In this document: positions 1 through 7,208 of the stretch, piece by piece
How the letters are laid out: every line of letters starts with the position of its first letter
Numbering within the stretch: the first letter of the stretch is position 1
Source of the DNA: a virus
Reading direction: 5' to 3' (one strand)
DNA length: 25,682 nt
Virus record (IMG/VR): IMGVR_UViG_3300020710_000032
Coordinates: 1-25,682 of that record
Made by a program: the position numbers and the translations under genes
Notes under the pieces: model-generated
Database searches by the model: none
Seen by the model: the letters and a program-made list of their open reading frames with translations, nothing else
Told to the model about the DNA's origin: nothing

Positions 1-1142
1 GTAGCAACTTGTGGTCCGCAAACCGCGAAGTTACCTGCACCTCTACGACCTCTGTTAGCAATTAAGTTAGCAGCAGCCAAGATACCAGTTAAGATTTTTC
101 TATGTTCTGAACCTTCAGTTTTACCACCTGTGAATTTGCTAACATCGTACAATTGTACGTCCATTGCAGAAGCTGATGGGATTTCACCCGCAGCATATGA
201 ATTAGATACGTTAGTAGTACCCAAAGTGATTAAATTAGAGATGATCAAATCATTGATAGATTGAGTCAATTCGTTTACTAATACTGCTTCAACTTGTGCA
301 ACAGCATCAACTCCGAATTGTTTTAAATCTTGAACTTGTTCTCTTGTAACAGCAGCTGCAACTTGGAAAGTTTCAGCAGAAACTGCTTTAGAGAATAAAG
401 AAAGACCCATTAATCTATCTGGAGTTCTTTCACCAGAATTTCTATCGTATGCATTAACTGCAGGATAAGAAGGGTTAGAAGGTAAAGTTGTATCGTTCGC
501 GTTGTTACCAGAGAAATCAGGAATATGATCTTCTAATGCTTTAACGAATTCAACAGTTGCTGCTGCAGAACCTGCAGAAACAGCTTGTACAGCTACTAAA
601 ATGCTAGAAGCAGTTAAAGTACCATCTATACGGTAGATAGTTTGACCATCAATTCTTGATACACCAACAGCGTAGAATAATACACCATCAGTTGCAGTAC
701 CATTTTGGTCAGTAGTTAAACCAGCATAGTTAGATTTGATGTAACTTGGAGCAACACCATTATCTAATCTACCACCTTCATAGATAAAATCTAAGTAAGA
801 TAATAGACCCATAGGACCTGCCATTGGAATAACTGGTACTAAATCTAATGCGATTGTTTGTGCAGCAACTTGCATTGCTAAAGGTAACAAAGTTGGAGCT
901 TTATCACCAGAACCTACTGAAGCAGGGTTAGAACCGAAACCTGAAGGGAACGATGTTGCGCCCATACCAGTTAAGTTCATTGTTGGATCTAATCTCATGA
1001 TGTTCGCATCTTCATACAACTTGTGGTTGTGGCAATACTGAGACATCCAAGCTAATTTACTAGCATCGTTGATACCAGTTGCTGATTCGATAATCGGAGA
1101 CCATGTCTCTCTGATTTCAGCTTCGTTAATTAATTGTGCCAT
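1..1142 (-). CDS. 23: Major capsid protein, T4 gp23-like (3' end outside window)
   Basis: This is the head shell subunit, expected to form the capsid hexamers. About 380 codons are present, and the reading frame runs off the left edge of the window with no stop. The start at 1140-1142 opens with M-A-Q-L-I-N-E-A-E-I. The last visible part, RGRRGAGNFAVCGPQV, resembles the T4 gp23 stretch TGRGEGNFIIAS, and the gene follows portal and protease-scaffold genes exactly as in T4 (20-67-21-22-23). The N-terminal W-x-P-I-I-E resembles the start of the T4 gp23 delta domain. Candidate maturation sites of the (I/L)-x-E type are at residues 7 (INE), 19 (IIE) and 44 (LYE); which one is used cannot be told from sequence. 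The gene has a structured 110-nt leader and a candidate late promoter at 1255-1263. The family call is firm. Confidence 0.9.
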   Translation of the reverse strand, partial: MAQLINEAEIRETWSPIIESATGINDASKLAWMSQYCHNHKLYEDANIMRLDPTMNLTGMGATSFPSGFGSNPASVGSGDKAPTLLPLAMQVAAQTIALDLVPVIPMAGPMGLLSYLDFIYEGGRLDNGVAPSYIKSNYAGLTTDQNGTATDGVLFYAVGVSRIDGQTIYRIDGTLTASSILVAVQAVSAGSAAATVEFVKALEDHIPDFSGNNANDTTLPSNPSYPAVNAYDRNSGERTPDRLMGLSLFSKAVSAETFQVAAAVTREQVQDLKQFGVDAVAQVEAVLVNELTQSINDLIISNLITLGTTNVSNSYAAGEIPSASAMDVQLYDVSKFTGGKTEGSEHRKILTGILAAANLIANRGRRGAGNFAVCGPQVA

Positions 1143-1172
1143 TTTGTTTTTAAAATGTTTTTTTATGTTTAT

Positions 1173-1188
1173 GTTATCGTGCGATAAC
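1173..1188 (-). other. Hairpin in gp23 5' leader
   Basis: GTTATCG and CGATAAC form a perfect inverted repeat of 7 bp with a 2-nt gap (or 6 bp with a GTGC-type tetraloop). It lies 31 nt upstream of the gp23 start, inside the expected transcript. It could protect the mRNA end or modulate translation; this role is inferred. Confidence 0.5.
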
Positions 1189-1191
1189 TGC

Positions 1192-1231
1192 TCGACATAA
1201 TTCAGATTTTTGCTTCTTATCTGAGAGTCGA
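1192..1231 (-). other. Two-part stem-loop in gp23 5' leader
   Basis: TCGAC (1192-1196) pairs with GTCGA (1227-1231). Inside it TCAGAT (1202-1207) pairs with ATCTGA (1219-1224), giving an 11-bp interrupted stem. It sits between the candidate late promoter and the capsid start. Function is unknown. Confidence 0.45.
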
Positions 1232-1254
1232 AGTATTTTATTATTCTTATAGTA

Positions 1255-1263
1255 CTATATATC
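1255..1263 (-). promoter_or_regulatory. Candidate late promoter for gp23
   Basis: The minus strand reads GATATATAG, the same core found before the gp21-22 gene and the 255-aa gene. It lies 113 nt from the gp23 start, further than the 22-27 nt seen at four other genes, so the transcript would carry the structured leader. It resembles the T4 late -10 box TATAAATA, which is read by gp55. Confidence 0.45.
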
Positions 1264-1308
1264 TAGTTGAAAAAATGAATTTTTTAATTTTTTCAGTTTG
1301 ATTGAGAT

Positions 1309-1337
1309 AAAAATAGGTTCGACCGTAAGGAAGAACC
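1309..1337 (-). terminator. Terminator after the 114-aa head gene
   Basis: On the minus strand GGTTC pairs with GAACC across a 12-nt loop and is followed by TATTTTTAT. It lies 22 nt after the stop of the gene at 1359-1703. The 5-bp stem is modest. Confidence 0.5.
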
Positions 1338-1358
1338 CATTTTAAATGTATTAGTAAA

Positions 1359-1703
1359 TTATTTTGTAATGATCCAAGGACCTCTAGATGTATTTAAGAA
1401 TTTGTTACCATCTATTTCGATATGTGCCCATACTAATTTACCATCAACTTGTTTAGCAATTTCTTGTCCGAATTCATATTTCTCAAAAAAGAATGGTTTA
1501 TCATTCTCATCTGCTAAAACATCAGATTCAACTTTACCATTAGCAACAATTGCTTTGATCCAATTTGGATCATCGATCGCCTTTTCTTGCTGTTTTGAAA
1601 GCTTTTTTCCTTTAATTACATTAGGATTGATTCCATTGTAATTGTATTCTTCATTGATCGCTAATTCGTTAATGAATTGTTCAAATAATTTAATGTGTTT
1701 CAT
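1359..1703 (-). CDS. Small putative internal head protein with capsid-targeting leader
   Basis: This is a 114-aa protein of unknown function between the protease-scaffold gene and the capsid gene. Its N-terminus MKHIKLFEQFINELAINEE closely resembles the capsid-targeting sequence of T4 internal proteins (MKTYQEFIAE), which the gp21 protease removes after an (I/L)-x-E site. Here I-N-E occurs at residues 11-13 and again at 16-18. The same leader pattern occurs on the gp67-position protein at 3558-3944. The rest is a mixed charged/aromatic sequence (FFFEKYEFGQE, GPWIITK) that I do not recognise. It starts 24 nt after the gp21-22 stop and ends before a terminator, so it is probably co-transcribed with protease-scaffold. 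I infer that it is packaged in the prohead and trimmed; it could instead be a core or decoration protein. Confidence 0.7.
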   Translation of the reverse strand: MKHIKLFEQFINELAINEEYNYNGINPNVIKGKKLSKQQEKAIDDPNWIKAIVANGKVESDVLADENDKPFFFEKYEFGQEIAKQVDGKLVWAHIEIDGNKFLNTSRGPWIITK

Positions 1704-1727
1704 GGCTTATACGTATTATTATTTTTT

Positions 1728-3500
1728 TTATTTTTTGAATTTCTTAGTCAAAGACTCAGCAACACCTGTCATATCATAAGGCATAGTTTTCTTTTCGATA
1801 ACTTCTGCTTTCTCATTGATTATCTCTACTTTTTCCATTACGGTTGTAGTTTCTCTAAGATCTCTTGTTTGCCAAAAGTTTCTTACTTGATATTCAGTTT
1901 CTAATCTAAAGTATTTAGATTGTGCTAACAATTGATTCTTCTTAGACTCAGATAATTTATTCCAAGTTTCTTTGTATTCTTTAGGCATTGCGCTTACAAC
2001 GTAAGGTTCATTACCTGAAACGTTTTGAGCTCCTGCTAAAGTGTTACTCCATAGAGCATAGATTTGAGATTCAGTTAAGAAACCTTTATTTGATACGGAT
2101 TTAACTACTAAAGTTTTTTCTTCAGTTGAAAGTGTATTGAATTCTTCCTTCTTTGCTTCAGAGATGAATTTAAAGAAATGAGGTTCAGCTACTTGTTTTG
2201 CTGCTGCTTTTTCTAACAATGCAGATAATTTAGAAGAGATTTCTGATTTGTATGCATCCATTCTATCGATAGATTCTACAACTTCTTTTCCAGCTTCATC
2301 TTCACCATCTAATTCTTTTTCTAATTCTTTAGAATCATCGTGTGCAGATTGATCAACGATTTTACCGTCGAATTCGATTTTACCAGAAACGTCTTTAGTT
2401 TTACCGTTTAAATCTTCAGCATCAATACCTGCATCGGTATCAGCTTCCATTAATAAATTGGTATTAACTGTTTCAGCTACATATTCAGCGTACTCAGTAA
2501 CTTTCTCAATGTTTTCTTTAAGATAGTCCATGTACTTCTTAACATTTTCGTGAGTGATTGCTCCGTCATTGTAAGATTCTGCAAGATAGTTTGTGTAGTT
2601 TTTGATTTGTTCAGTACCTTCAGCGATATGCTCTGCGTATTGTATTGATTGATCTAATTTTTCAGCTAATGTATCTGCAAATTGAATGCTTTGATCTGCT
2701 TTTTCTGCAACATGTTCAGAGTAAGCAATAGCTTGATTCATTTTTTCAGCTAAATAAGAAGAGTATTCCTCTAATTTTTCAACTTTAGTGTTTAATGATT
2801 CTGAATCGTTCATCTTAGTGATTGATTCTTTTAAAGCTTTAATTTCTTCAGCTAAGTACTTTGAGTAGTTATTGAAGTCCTCATTGCTTACAAATCTTGG
2901 ATTTTCCATTTTTTCTGCTTCTTTTATTTGTGTGTTTGTGTTTGTAGTATTATCTATCTCATAAATTAAGAGATCCTCGGTATCACCAAAGCCATAAGCC
3001 TCATTAACTCTCTTTAATTCTGCATTTGAAAATCCAGGATCTGCTACTAAATCATAGGTAAAAAGTTGTTTGATTTTAACTTTACCATCAGATTCAACTT
3101 TACCGCATGCTCTAGAAGAAATATGTAAAGGAACTCCAGCATCAACCAACGCTTTAGCTTGCTTACCTGCATCAGTATCTAATAACCTGATCTTTCCTAA
3201 GATTTGTTTGTTTGCTTTATCGTATCTTAGTTCTTCGATAATGTGTGATACGTTCTTTAAAGAAATATCGAAGTTTTGAGGGTGATCTAATTCACCTAAA
3301 AGTTTAGATGAGTTAATTTTAGACTGCAGAGACTCAATTTGAGGTAGGTATTCTGCTTCGGTGTAGATTCTATTGTTACGGTTTAACTTATCGATTTCTC
3401 CGAAAACACCTTCAAGCACATAGGCGCCAGAACTGTCTTGGGTGAATTCCAACGTTGAACCACTTCTTTCAAGAATCAAGAGATTTTTAGCTGTATTCAT
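1728..3500 (-). CDS. 21-22: Fused prohead protease and scaffold (gp21-gp22-like)
   Basis: This 590-aa protein is about the length of T4 gp21 plus gp22. Residues 1-170 are a T4-type prohead serine protease: GELDHP with likely catalytic His73, HISSR with likely Ser128, and YDLVADPGFSNAEL. The His-Ser spacing of 55 equals that recalled for T4 gp21 (His85/Ser140). From about residue 198 onward the protein is helical and charged, with 14-residue repeats carrying L/V/I-A-E (residues ~246-344), an acidic stretch near 370-410 and a C-terminal part with FKFISEA. This fits a gp22-like scaffold assembled inside the prohead and digested on maturation. An in-frame ATG at 2907-2909 (Met198), after an A/G-rich stretch, could start a free scaffold. 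A late-promoter-like box lies 23 nt before the start. The protease call is firm; the scaffold call rests on position, composition and cleavage motifs. Confidence 0.88.
   Translation of the reverse strand: MNTAKNLLILERSGSTLEFTQDSSGAYVLEGVFGEIDKLNRNNRIYTEAEYLPQIESLQSKINSSKLLGELDHPQNFDISLKNVSHIIEELRYDKANKQILGKIRLLDTDAGKQAKALVDAGVPLHISSRACGKVESDGKVKIKQLFTYDLVADPGFSNAELKRVNEAYGFGDTEDLLIYEIDNTTNTNTQIKEAEKMENPRFVSNEDFNNYSKYLAEEIKALKESITKMNDSESLNTKVEKLEEYSSYLAEKMNQAIAYSEHVAEKADQSIQFADTLAEKLDQSIQYAEHIAEGTEQIKNYTNYLAESYNDGAITHENVKKYMDYLKENIEKVTEYAEYVAETVNTNLLMEADTDAGIDAEDLNGKTKDVSGKIEFDGKIVDQSAHDDSKELEKELDGEDEAGKEVVESIDRMDAYKSEISSKLSALLEKAAAKQVAEPHFFKFISEAKKEEFNTLSTEEKTLVVKSVSNKGFLTESQIYALWSNTLAGAQNVSGNEPYVVSAMPKEYKETWNKLSESKKNQLLAQSKYFRLETEYQVRNFWQTRDLRETTTVMEKVEIINEKAEVIEKKTMPYDMTGVAESLTKKFKK
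2469..2765 (-). repeat. 14-residue coding repeats in the scaffold domain
   Basis: The encoded unit is roughly Y-x-x-Y/H-L/V/I-A-E-K-x-x-Q-S-I-x. Clear copies start at residues 246, 260, 274, 288 and 302, then after a spacer at 323 and 337, and a lone unit starts at residue 212. Most contain L/V/I-A-E, matching the (I/L)-x-E rule of T4 prohead protease. This would let one protease cut the scaffold into small peptides. Confidence 0.75.
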
Positions 3501-3522
3501 ATATTTTGATACTATATTTTGG

Positions 3523-3531
3523 TTATATATC
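3523..3531 (-). promoter_or_regulatory. Candidate late promoter for gp21-22
   Basis: The minus strand reads GATATATAA, 23 nt before the start codon at 3500. It is the same motif and spacing as at gp20 and gp55, similar to the T4 late TATAAATA box. Confidence 0.5.
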
Positions 3532-3557
3532 CTTTGTCGATTTGACTTTTTTAAGTA

Positions 3558-3944
3558 TTACAGGCCTGCTAGTTCGTCCTTTGTATCAGAACCTTCTTTA
3601 TCGGTAGATGCTTCATCACCGGTTGCATCAGAACCAGACTCTTTTTCCTTTTGTTCTTTGTCAGTTTGCTCTTGGTTTTCTTCTTCTTTATATTTATTGT
3701 AATATGTAAGAAGCTTCGACATGTCTTCTGGAGCAAATGCAGTTTCACCATAGGTTTCAAAGAAATAAGACTTAAACTTGTCTTCTGTTTCAGATGCTGA
3801 AATAGCACCTAATATTTCTGCGCTTTTAATAGTTTTACCGCTACTTAAGATAACATCATCGATGAACACTTTAGAATCTGGAGCCTTGATCGGTTGATCG
3901 GCTTCATTTATAAATTGTTCGAATGTTTTTAAATACTTTTTCAT
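3558..3944 (-). CDS. Prohead core protein, gp67-position, with capsid-targeting leader
   Basis: This is a 128-aa protein between portal and protease genes, the place of T4 genes 67/68. It starts MKKYLKTFEQFINEAD, very like the T4 capsid-targeting sequence, with a predicted gp21-type cut after I-N-E. The C-terminal third is low-complexity and strongly acidic (runs of E, K, D, S, T from about residue 90), as in T4 gp67, a highly acidic prohead core protein. I chose the ATG at 3942-3944 rather than the upstream ATG at 3992. The longer form would overlap the portal gene by 26 nt and bury the targeting leader; the shorter one starts 22 nt after the portal stop. The role as a core/internal head protein is inferred from position, leader and composition. 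Homology to gp67 is not shown. Confidence 0.75.
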   Translation of the reverse strand: MKKYLKTFEQFINEADQPIKAPDSKVFIDDVILSSGKTIKSAEILGAISASETEDKFKSYFFETYGETAFAPEDMSKLLTYYNKYKEEENQEQTDKEQKEKESGSDATGDEASTDKEGSDTKDELAGL

Positions 3945-3966
3945 TTTATATCTATCTAATTTTATA

Positions 3967-5589
3967 TTATAGTCCTCCGCCCATTCCTCCAATTCCTCCC
4001 ATGGCTCCCATCATATCGCTAGGTGGTTCCTTTGCCTTTTCAGCTTCTTTTCTAGCCTTTGCAGCTTCATTTGCAGCCTTATCATCCGGGTTAAGTTTAA
4101 GATACTTATCAACCAAGAAGTCCATATCAAAGTAAGACTCTTCTTCCATTGTCATTTGATTTGTAATCGTTAAATCACTGTGCATTTTTGATATGAAATC
4201 CAATCTCTTCTCCATGATCTCCATTGTCTTCATTTCTGCAAACATGTTCTCTTCGTTGTATCGAAGTGCGATTTGAGTCTTAAATGCAGGATCCTCTTTG
4301 AATTCAGGGAACTTCAAACACATTTGAATGTATAGAGGTTTAACCAAGATCTCTTGGAAAGAAGATCTTAAACGGTTAATAAATTTACCGAACTTGATCT
4401 CATCTCTAATCATTCCATCTGCCGAGAATGATTCTTCTCCACCACCATCTTCAAATGCAAATCTATTGAAAGGAATTTTAGAAACGTGCTTTAATTTATC
4501 TGAGAAGTATTTTAATGCATCGGTATCATTAATTTCTGGACCTTCTCCACCTAATGTTTCAATTTCCGGTTGTTCACCATCTTTCGACGGTAACCAATAT
4601 TCTTTATTAAATTGTAACATTGGCTTACCATTTGTGGTCAACTGACCTGAATCCCAGTTAAAGTCTACAACCTCCTTGTAATTGTTCATCAATTGAGCTA
4701 ACGATTGTTTTGCTCTGGTCTTTGATTTACCACCGACTGGTATGATGAACTTCATTCTATAAGAAGCATTTGTAACGGCCCAAATTACTCTGGTATGTTC
4801 CATTACCCTTAATAGGTTGAACGCTCTAATTAATCTTTCAACGTATGATATTCTGGATGCTGTAGTAATCGATGAGTAAGAGATGTAGATGATCTGAGAA
4901 TCATACAATTTTCTTTCTTTGATTGGATCGTCTTTAAATTGAATCCAAACTTTCTTACCATCCTCTTTGTTATATGCTGGAACCAATGTGATTGGATCAA
5001 TTTCTTTAAAACCAATAACCTCTGTCATTTCAGGGTTATAAATGATTTCAAATGCTAAGTAACCATCAATCAACCATTTTCTAAAGTAAAACCATGCTGA
5101 CTGATCTTGTGCAAATCCATAATATTGATAGATTTGTCTATATGCTTTGTTTAGATATTCATTAACTTCGGTTGAAACATCCAAGCCTATTAGAACTGGA
5201 TATGCAATAAAGTTTTTATCATCATACACGATGGATTCATCACCAAGAATATCTAAGATGTCTTCAATTTCATCATACAGAGAAAATTGTCTTAACTCTT
5301 CTCTCTTTGATTTGTAGTTCATGTCGAAGAACGGAATGTTCTTTCTCATGTTGGTATCGGCCATAGATAGTGCAGCGAATGCACCATAAATATCATCCGA
5401 ATCCACGCCCATTAGGTTCATCTGGCCGTAACCAAACTGATCCTCCATCGGACCGATGGCTTGAGATTGCCTCAATACCAAATCGTCGTAATACATACCA
5501 AAGGATGACAACTTTTTCAGTGTGTCACTTAAATTAAATGCTCTTCGATTTGTACTAAGAGGTCCGTTTCTTTCTATGAATCCAGCCAT
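3967..5589 (-). CDS. 20: Portal vertex protein, T4 gp20-like
   Basis: This is the portal subunit, expected to form the dodecameric ring at one head vertex through which DNA is packaged and to which the tail joins. At 540 aa it is close to T4 gp20 (524 aa). Typical segments include WFYFRKWLIDGYLAFEIIYN, GFKEIDPITLVPAY, IPVGGKSKTRAKQ, and in the C-terminal part KIPFNRFAFEDGG with GMIRDEIKFGKFINRLRS. The C-terminus is a Gly/Met-rich tail (MMGAMGGIGGMGGGL), an unusual low-complexity end. It is followed by the gp67-position protein and the protease-scaffold, giving the conserved T4 head order. A late-promoter-like box lies 22 nt before the start, followed by an ATAAAAAAACG leader and no Shine-Dalgarno. 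Confidence 0.93.
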   Translation of the reverse strand: MAGFIERNGPLSTNRRAFNLSDTLKKLSSFGMYYDDLVLRQSQAIGPMEDQFGYGQMNLMGVDSDDIYGAFAALSMADTNMRKNIPFFDMNYKSKREELRQFSLYDEIEDILDILGDESIVYDDKNFIAYPVLIGLDVSTEVNEYLNKAYRQIYQYYGFAQDQSAWFYFRKWLIDGYLAFEIIYNPEMTEVIGFKEIDPITLVPAYNKEDGKKVWIQFKDDPIKERKLYDSQIIYISYSSITTASRISYVERLIRAFNLLRVMEHTRVIWAVTNASYRMKFIIPVGGKSKTRAKQSLAQLMNNYKEVVDFNWDSGQLTTNGKPMLQFNKEYWLPSKDGEQPEIETLGGEGPEINDTDALKYFSDKLKHVSKIPFNRFAFEDGGGEESFSADGMIRDEIKFGKFINRLRSSFQEILVKPLYIQMCLKFPEFKEDPAFKTQIALRYNEENMFAEMKTMEIMEKRLDFISKMHSDLTITNQMTMEEESYFDMDFLVDKYLKLNPDDKAANEAAKARKEAEKAKEPPSDMMGAMGGIGGMGGGL

Positions 5590-5610
5590 AACTTGCGTTT
5601 TTTTATCTAA

Positions 5611-5619
5611 TTATATATT
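5611..5619 (-). promoter_or_regulatory. Candidate late promoter for gp20
   Basis: The minus strand reads AATATATAA, 22 nt before the portal start codon. It matches the motif and spacing seen before gp21-22 and gp55. Confidence 0.5.
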
Positions 5620-5622
5620 CAA

Positions 5623-6240
5623 TTACAATTTCTTCCTGTTAATATAATACTCTGCGAATAGTCTTCTAACTGCCCATACGGTAGATCCAAAGATCTTCGT
5701 AAAGTCACATAAAACTATGCGAGGCCAACTTTCGTAGCTTACCACTGTTTGGTTTCTTTTCCTCTTTACATTGTATCTTCTAACTGCAAAACCATATCCG
5801 AATTTGTCCATGTACTTCTTGATATGATCGTATCTCATGTTCATTAGTGGTCTCTGATAGAATGCGTCATCTGGTTTTTGTTTTGTTGACACGTCTATTG
5901 TTGATTCAAATGCTTTATAAAACGCATCTAAAAAGTCCTCTTTGAATTTAACTGGAAGCAAGTTTAAATTAACTCCGCAATCAGTTGTTTCATTTATTGG
6001 ACTTAACGCTAATACCACTGGTTTACGATCGAACCAATCCAATTCTTTTTCACCGATAGGATGGACATAATCAAAAACATAGATCTTTCCTGGTTTAAAT
6101 GGCTTCGCGGTTGGAGTAACATCTTTTTGTTTCCTGTCCTTAAGTCCTTCTCTGAACCATTCCTCAGAAATCATCCTTGCCTTCTTTTTATCTCCGGCTT
6201 CTTTGATTAATACCTTTATTTGTTGTTTAATGTAACCCAT
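5623..6240 (-). CDS. Conserved-looking phage protein of unknown function (205 aa)
   Basis: I do not recognise this protein with certainty. It has a basic helical N-terminus, then a segment beginning FKPGKIYVFDYVHPIGEKEL and running into RKPVVLALSP, which looks like a small beta-barrel, then GVNLNLLPVKFKEDFLDAF, and a basic Tyr/Arg-rich C-terminus (RRYNVKRKRN, RRLFAEYYINRKKL). The G-K-I-Y-x-F-x-Y...P-V-V-L pattern recalls a family found in T4-like and other large phages with no firm function that I can state. Position between gp4 and the portal gene suggests a virion or head-completion role, such as DNA end protection (gp2 lies near gene 4 in T4), but sequence similarity to gp2 is not evident. 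The preceding spacer (6241-6306) is AT-rich with no clear promoter or hairpin. Confidence 0.6.
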   Translation of the reverse strand: MGYIKQQIKVLIKEAGDKKKARMISEEWFREGLKDRKQKDVTPTAKPFKPGKIYVFDYVHPIGEKELDWFDRKPVVLALSPINETTDCGVNLNLLPVKFKEDFLDAFYKAFESTIDVSTKQKPDDAFYQRPLMNMRYDHIKKYMDKFGYGFAVRRYNVKRKRNQTVVSYESWPRIVLCDFTKIFGSTVWAVRRLFAEYYINRKKL

Positions 6241-6306
6241 TTATATTTTTTACAATTTTCAAAATGATATCTTTTCATATTATTGGTTATCAAATAAATG
6301 TACATT

Positions 6307-6792
6307 TTATTTTAAATTTTTTATTGAATCTTCTGTTAATACTATAAATCCCCATTCTCTGCTCTTGCAATATGCTTTTGCAGCTACATATTTATCCATA
6401 TTCTTAACGTATTGTTCGGCTAAAAACTTGTAAGATTCAACTGCCTTCTTAGAATTTTTCTTAGGAGGCTCTGGTTTCATTAATTGTTGTTTTGGTTTAA
6501 TTTCAACAATGAATTCTTTGACGCTACCGCTATCTTGTTGTACCCTAATATAAAAATCTGGATTGTACGTGTGTGTCTTCTGATCCTTTCTATAAAGATA
6601 TTCGATTTCAATAGGTTCGCTAGACCAAAGTAAGATCAATGGATTAGAATCGCACCATATCATAAACTTACGTTCCCATGAAGATCTGTAGATAATAGGA
6701 GTACTTCCAGCATATTTTTCTGGATTTACTGGATTGTAATAACCTTGATTGAATCCAGACTTCTTCGTGGGTCTAACATTTTTTATTGACAT
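6307..6792 (-). CDS. 4: Head completion nuclease, T4 gp4-like
   Basis: This 161-aa protein resembles T4 gp4 (about 150 aa), needed to complete packaged heads before tail joining. Visible motifs are RSSWERKFMIWCDSNP and LWSSEPIEIEYLY, then THTYNPDFYIRV and FIVEIKPKQQL. The Y-x-PDF ... E-I-K-P-K pair is the metal-binding core of a restriction-endonuclease-like (VSR/TnsA-type) fold, with Asp and Glu-x-Lys as likely catalytic residues. The start overlaps the gp55 stop in a TAATG junction (6790-6794), implying coupled translation. Placing gp4 directly behind the late sigma gene differs from T4. The family assignment is strong; nuclease activity is inferred from the motif. Confidence 0.85.
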   Translation of the reverse strand: MSIKNVRPTKKSGFNQGYYNPVNPEKYAGSTPIIYRSSWERKFMIWCDSNPLILLWSSEPIEIEYLYRKDQKTHTYNPDFYIRVQQDSGSVKEFIVEIKPKQQLMKPEPPKKNSKKAVESYKFLAEQYVKNMDKYVAAKAYCKSREWGFIVLTEDSIKNLK

Positions 6793-7187
6793 TATAGACT
6801 ATAGATTCCGGAATCACCATCTTCTCCTCCTCTACCAGCTCGATCAAGAGACAATGTTCCTTTGTATTTTTCTGGATGTAGTTGATTCCAACCCTTTGCA
6901 TAACCCTTCTTTGCAATTTCTGTAAAGTACGCAAATGCATTGGTATATTTAGGATTAAAGCTTCTCCAATATTTTAACAGATCTAAAATACCGAATTGTA
7001 GACAATCTTCTCGATCTTTATCATCAACGTATTTCATTTTGTTGATTGTCTTTTGGGCCAATAGGATTAACATCTTTTCGGCGTCTCTTGTTAACTTATC
7101 TTGTTCTTTTGATTTAACGATTTCTGCGTAAAAATCAGGATTATTCAGATAGTTCTTTTTGCGGGGTGCTTTTTTAATTTCGCTCAC
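6792..7187 (-). CDS. 55: Late transcription sigma factor, T4 gp55-like
   Basis: This 131-aa protein (T4 gp55 is 185 aa) is expected to direct host RNA polymerase to late promoters together with the sliding clamp gp45, which is also encoded in this window. The N-terminal NPDFYAEIVKSKEQDKLT and the middle section DREDCLQFGILDLLKYWRSF, followed by TNAFAYFTEIAKKGYAKG, match the gp55 region related to sigma region 2. The C-terminus (LSLDRAGRGGEDGDSG) is short; a gp45-binding tail like that of T4 is not obvious. The start is GTG (7185-7187): there is no in-frame ATG near the N-terminus and the homologous sequence begins here. A late-promoter-like box is 22 nt upstream, suggesting self-reinforced late expression. 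The start of gp4 overlaps its stop. Confidence 0.82.
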   Translation of the reverse strand: MSEIKKAPRKKNYLNNPDFYAEIVKSKEQDKLTRDAEKMLILLAQKTINKMKYVDDKDREDCLQFGILDLLKYWRSFNPKYTNAFAYFTEIAKKGYAKGWNQLHPEKYKGTLSLDRAGRGGEDGDSGIYSL

Positions 7188-7208
7188 AATTATTGTTCTT
7201 TTGTTTTA

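Larger units (their letters stand above)
1143..1358 (-). other. Intergenic leader of the capsid gene, structured
   Basis: This 216-nt spacer is the longest gene-free stretch in the window. In transcription order it holds a terminator hairpin for the upstream gene (1309-1337), an AT-only inverted repeat (1268-1276 with 1287-1295), a candidate late promoter (1255-1263), a two-part stem (1192-1196 with 1227-1231, enclosing 1202-1207 with 1219-1224), a tight 7-bp hairpin (1173-1179 with 1182-1188) and an A-rich ribosome-entry region (1155-1167). No ORF is supported here. Confidence 0.6.

Noticed and set aside
1268-1295. AT-only inverted repeat as a terminator or origin
   Set aside because: The 9-bp stem is pure A/T apart from the ends and lies in very AT-rich DNA; chance is likely.
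3569-3808. 79-codon minus-strand frame inside the gp67-position gene
   Set aside because: It is a shifted frame of the same region with Lys/Leu-rich low-complexity sequence; the other frame has the targeting leader and acidic tail.
3945-3992. N-terminal extension of the gp67-position protein to ATG 3992
   Set aside because: The extra 16 codons overlap the portal gene and would hide the capsid-targeting leader that begins at Met 3944.
4328-4645. 105-codon plus-strand open frame
   Set aside because: It is antisense to the well-supported portal gene; all recognised genes are on the minus strand.
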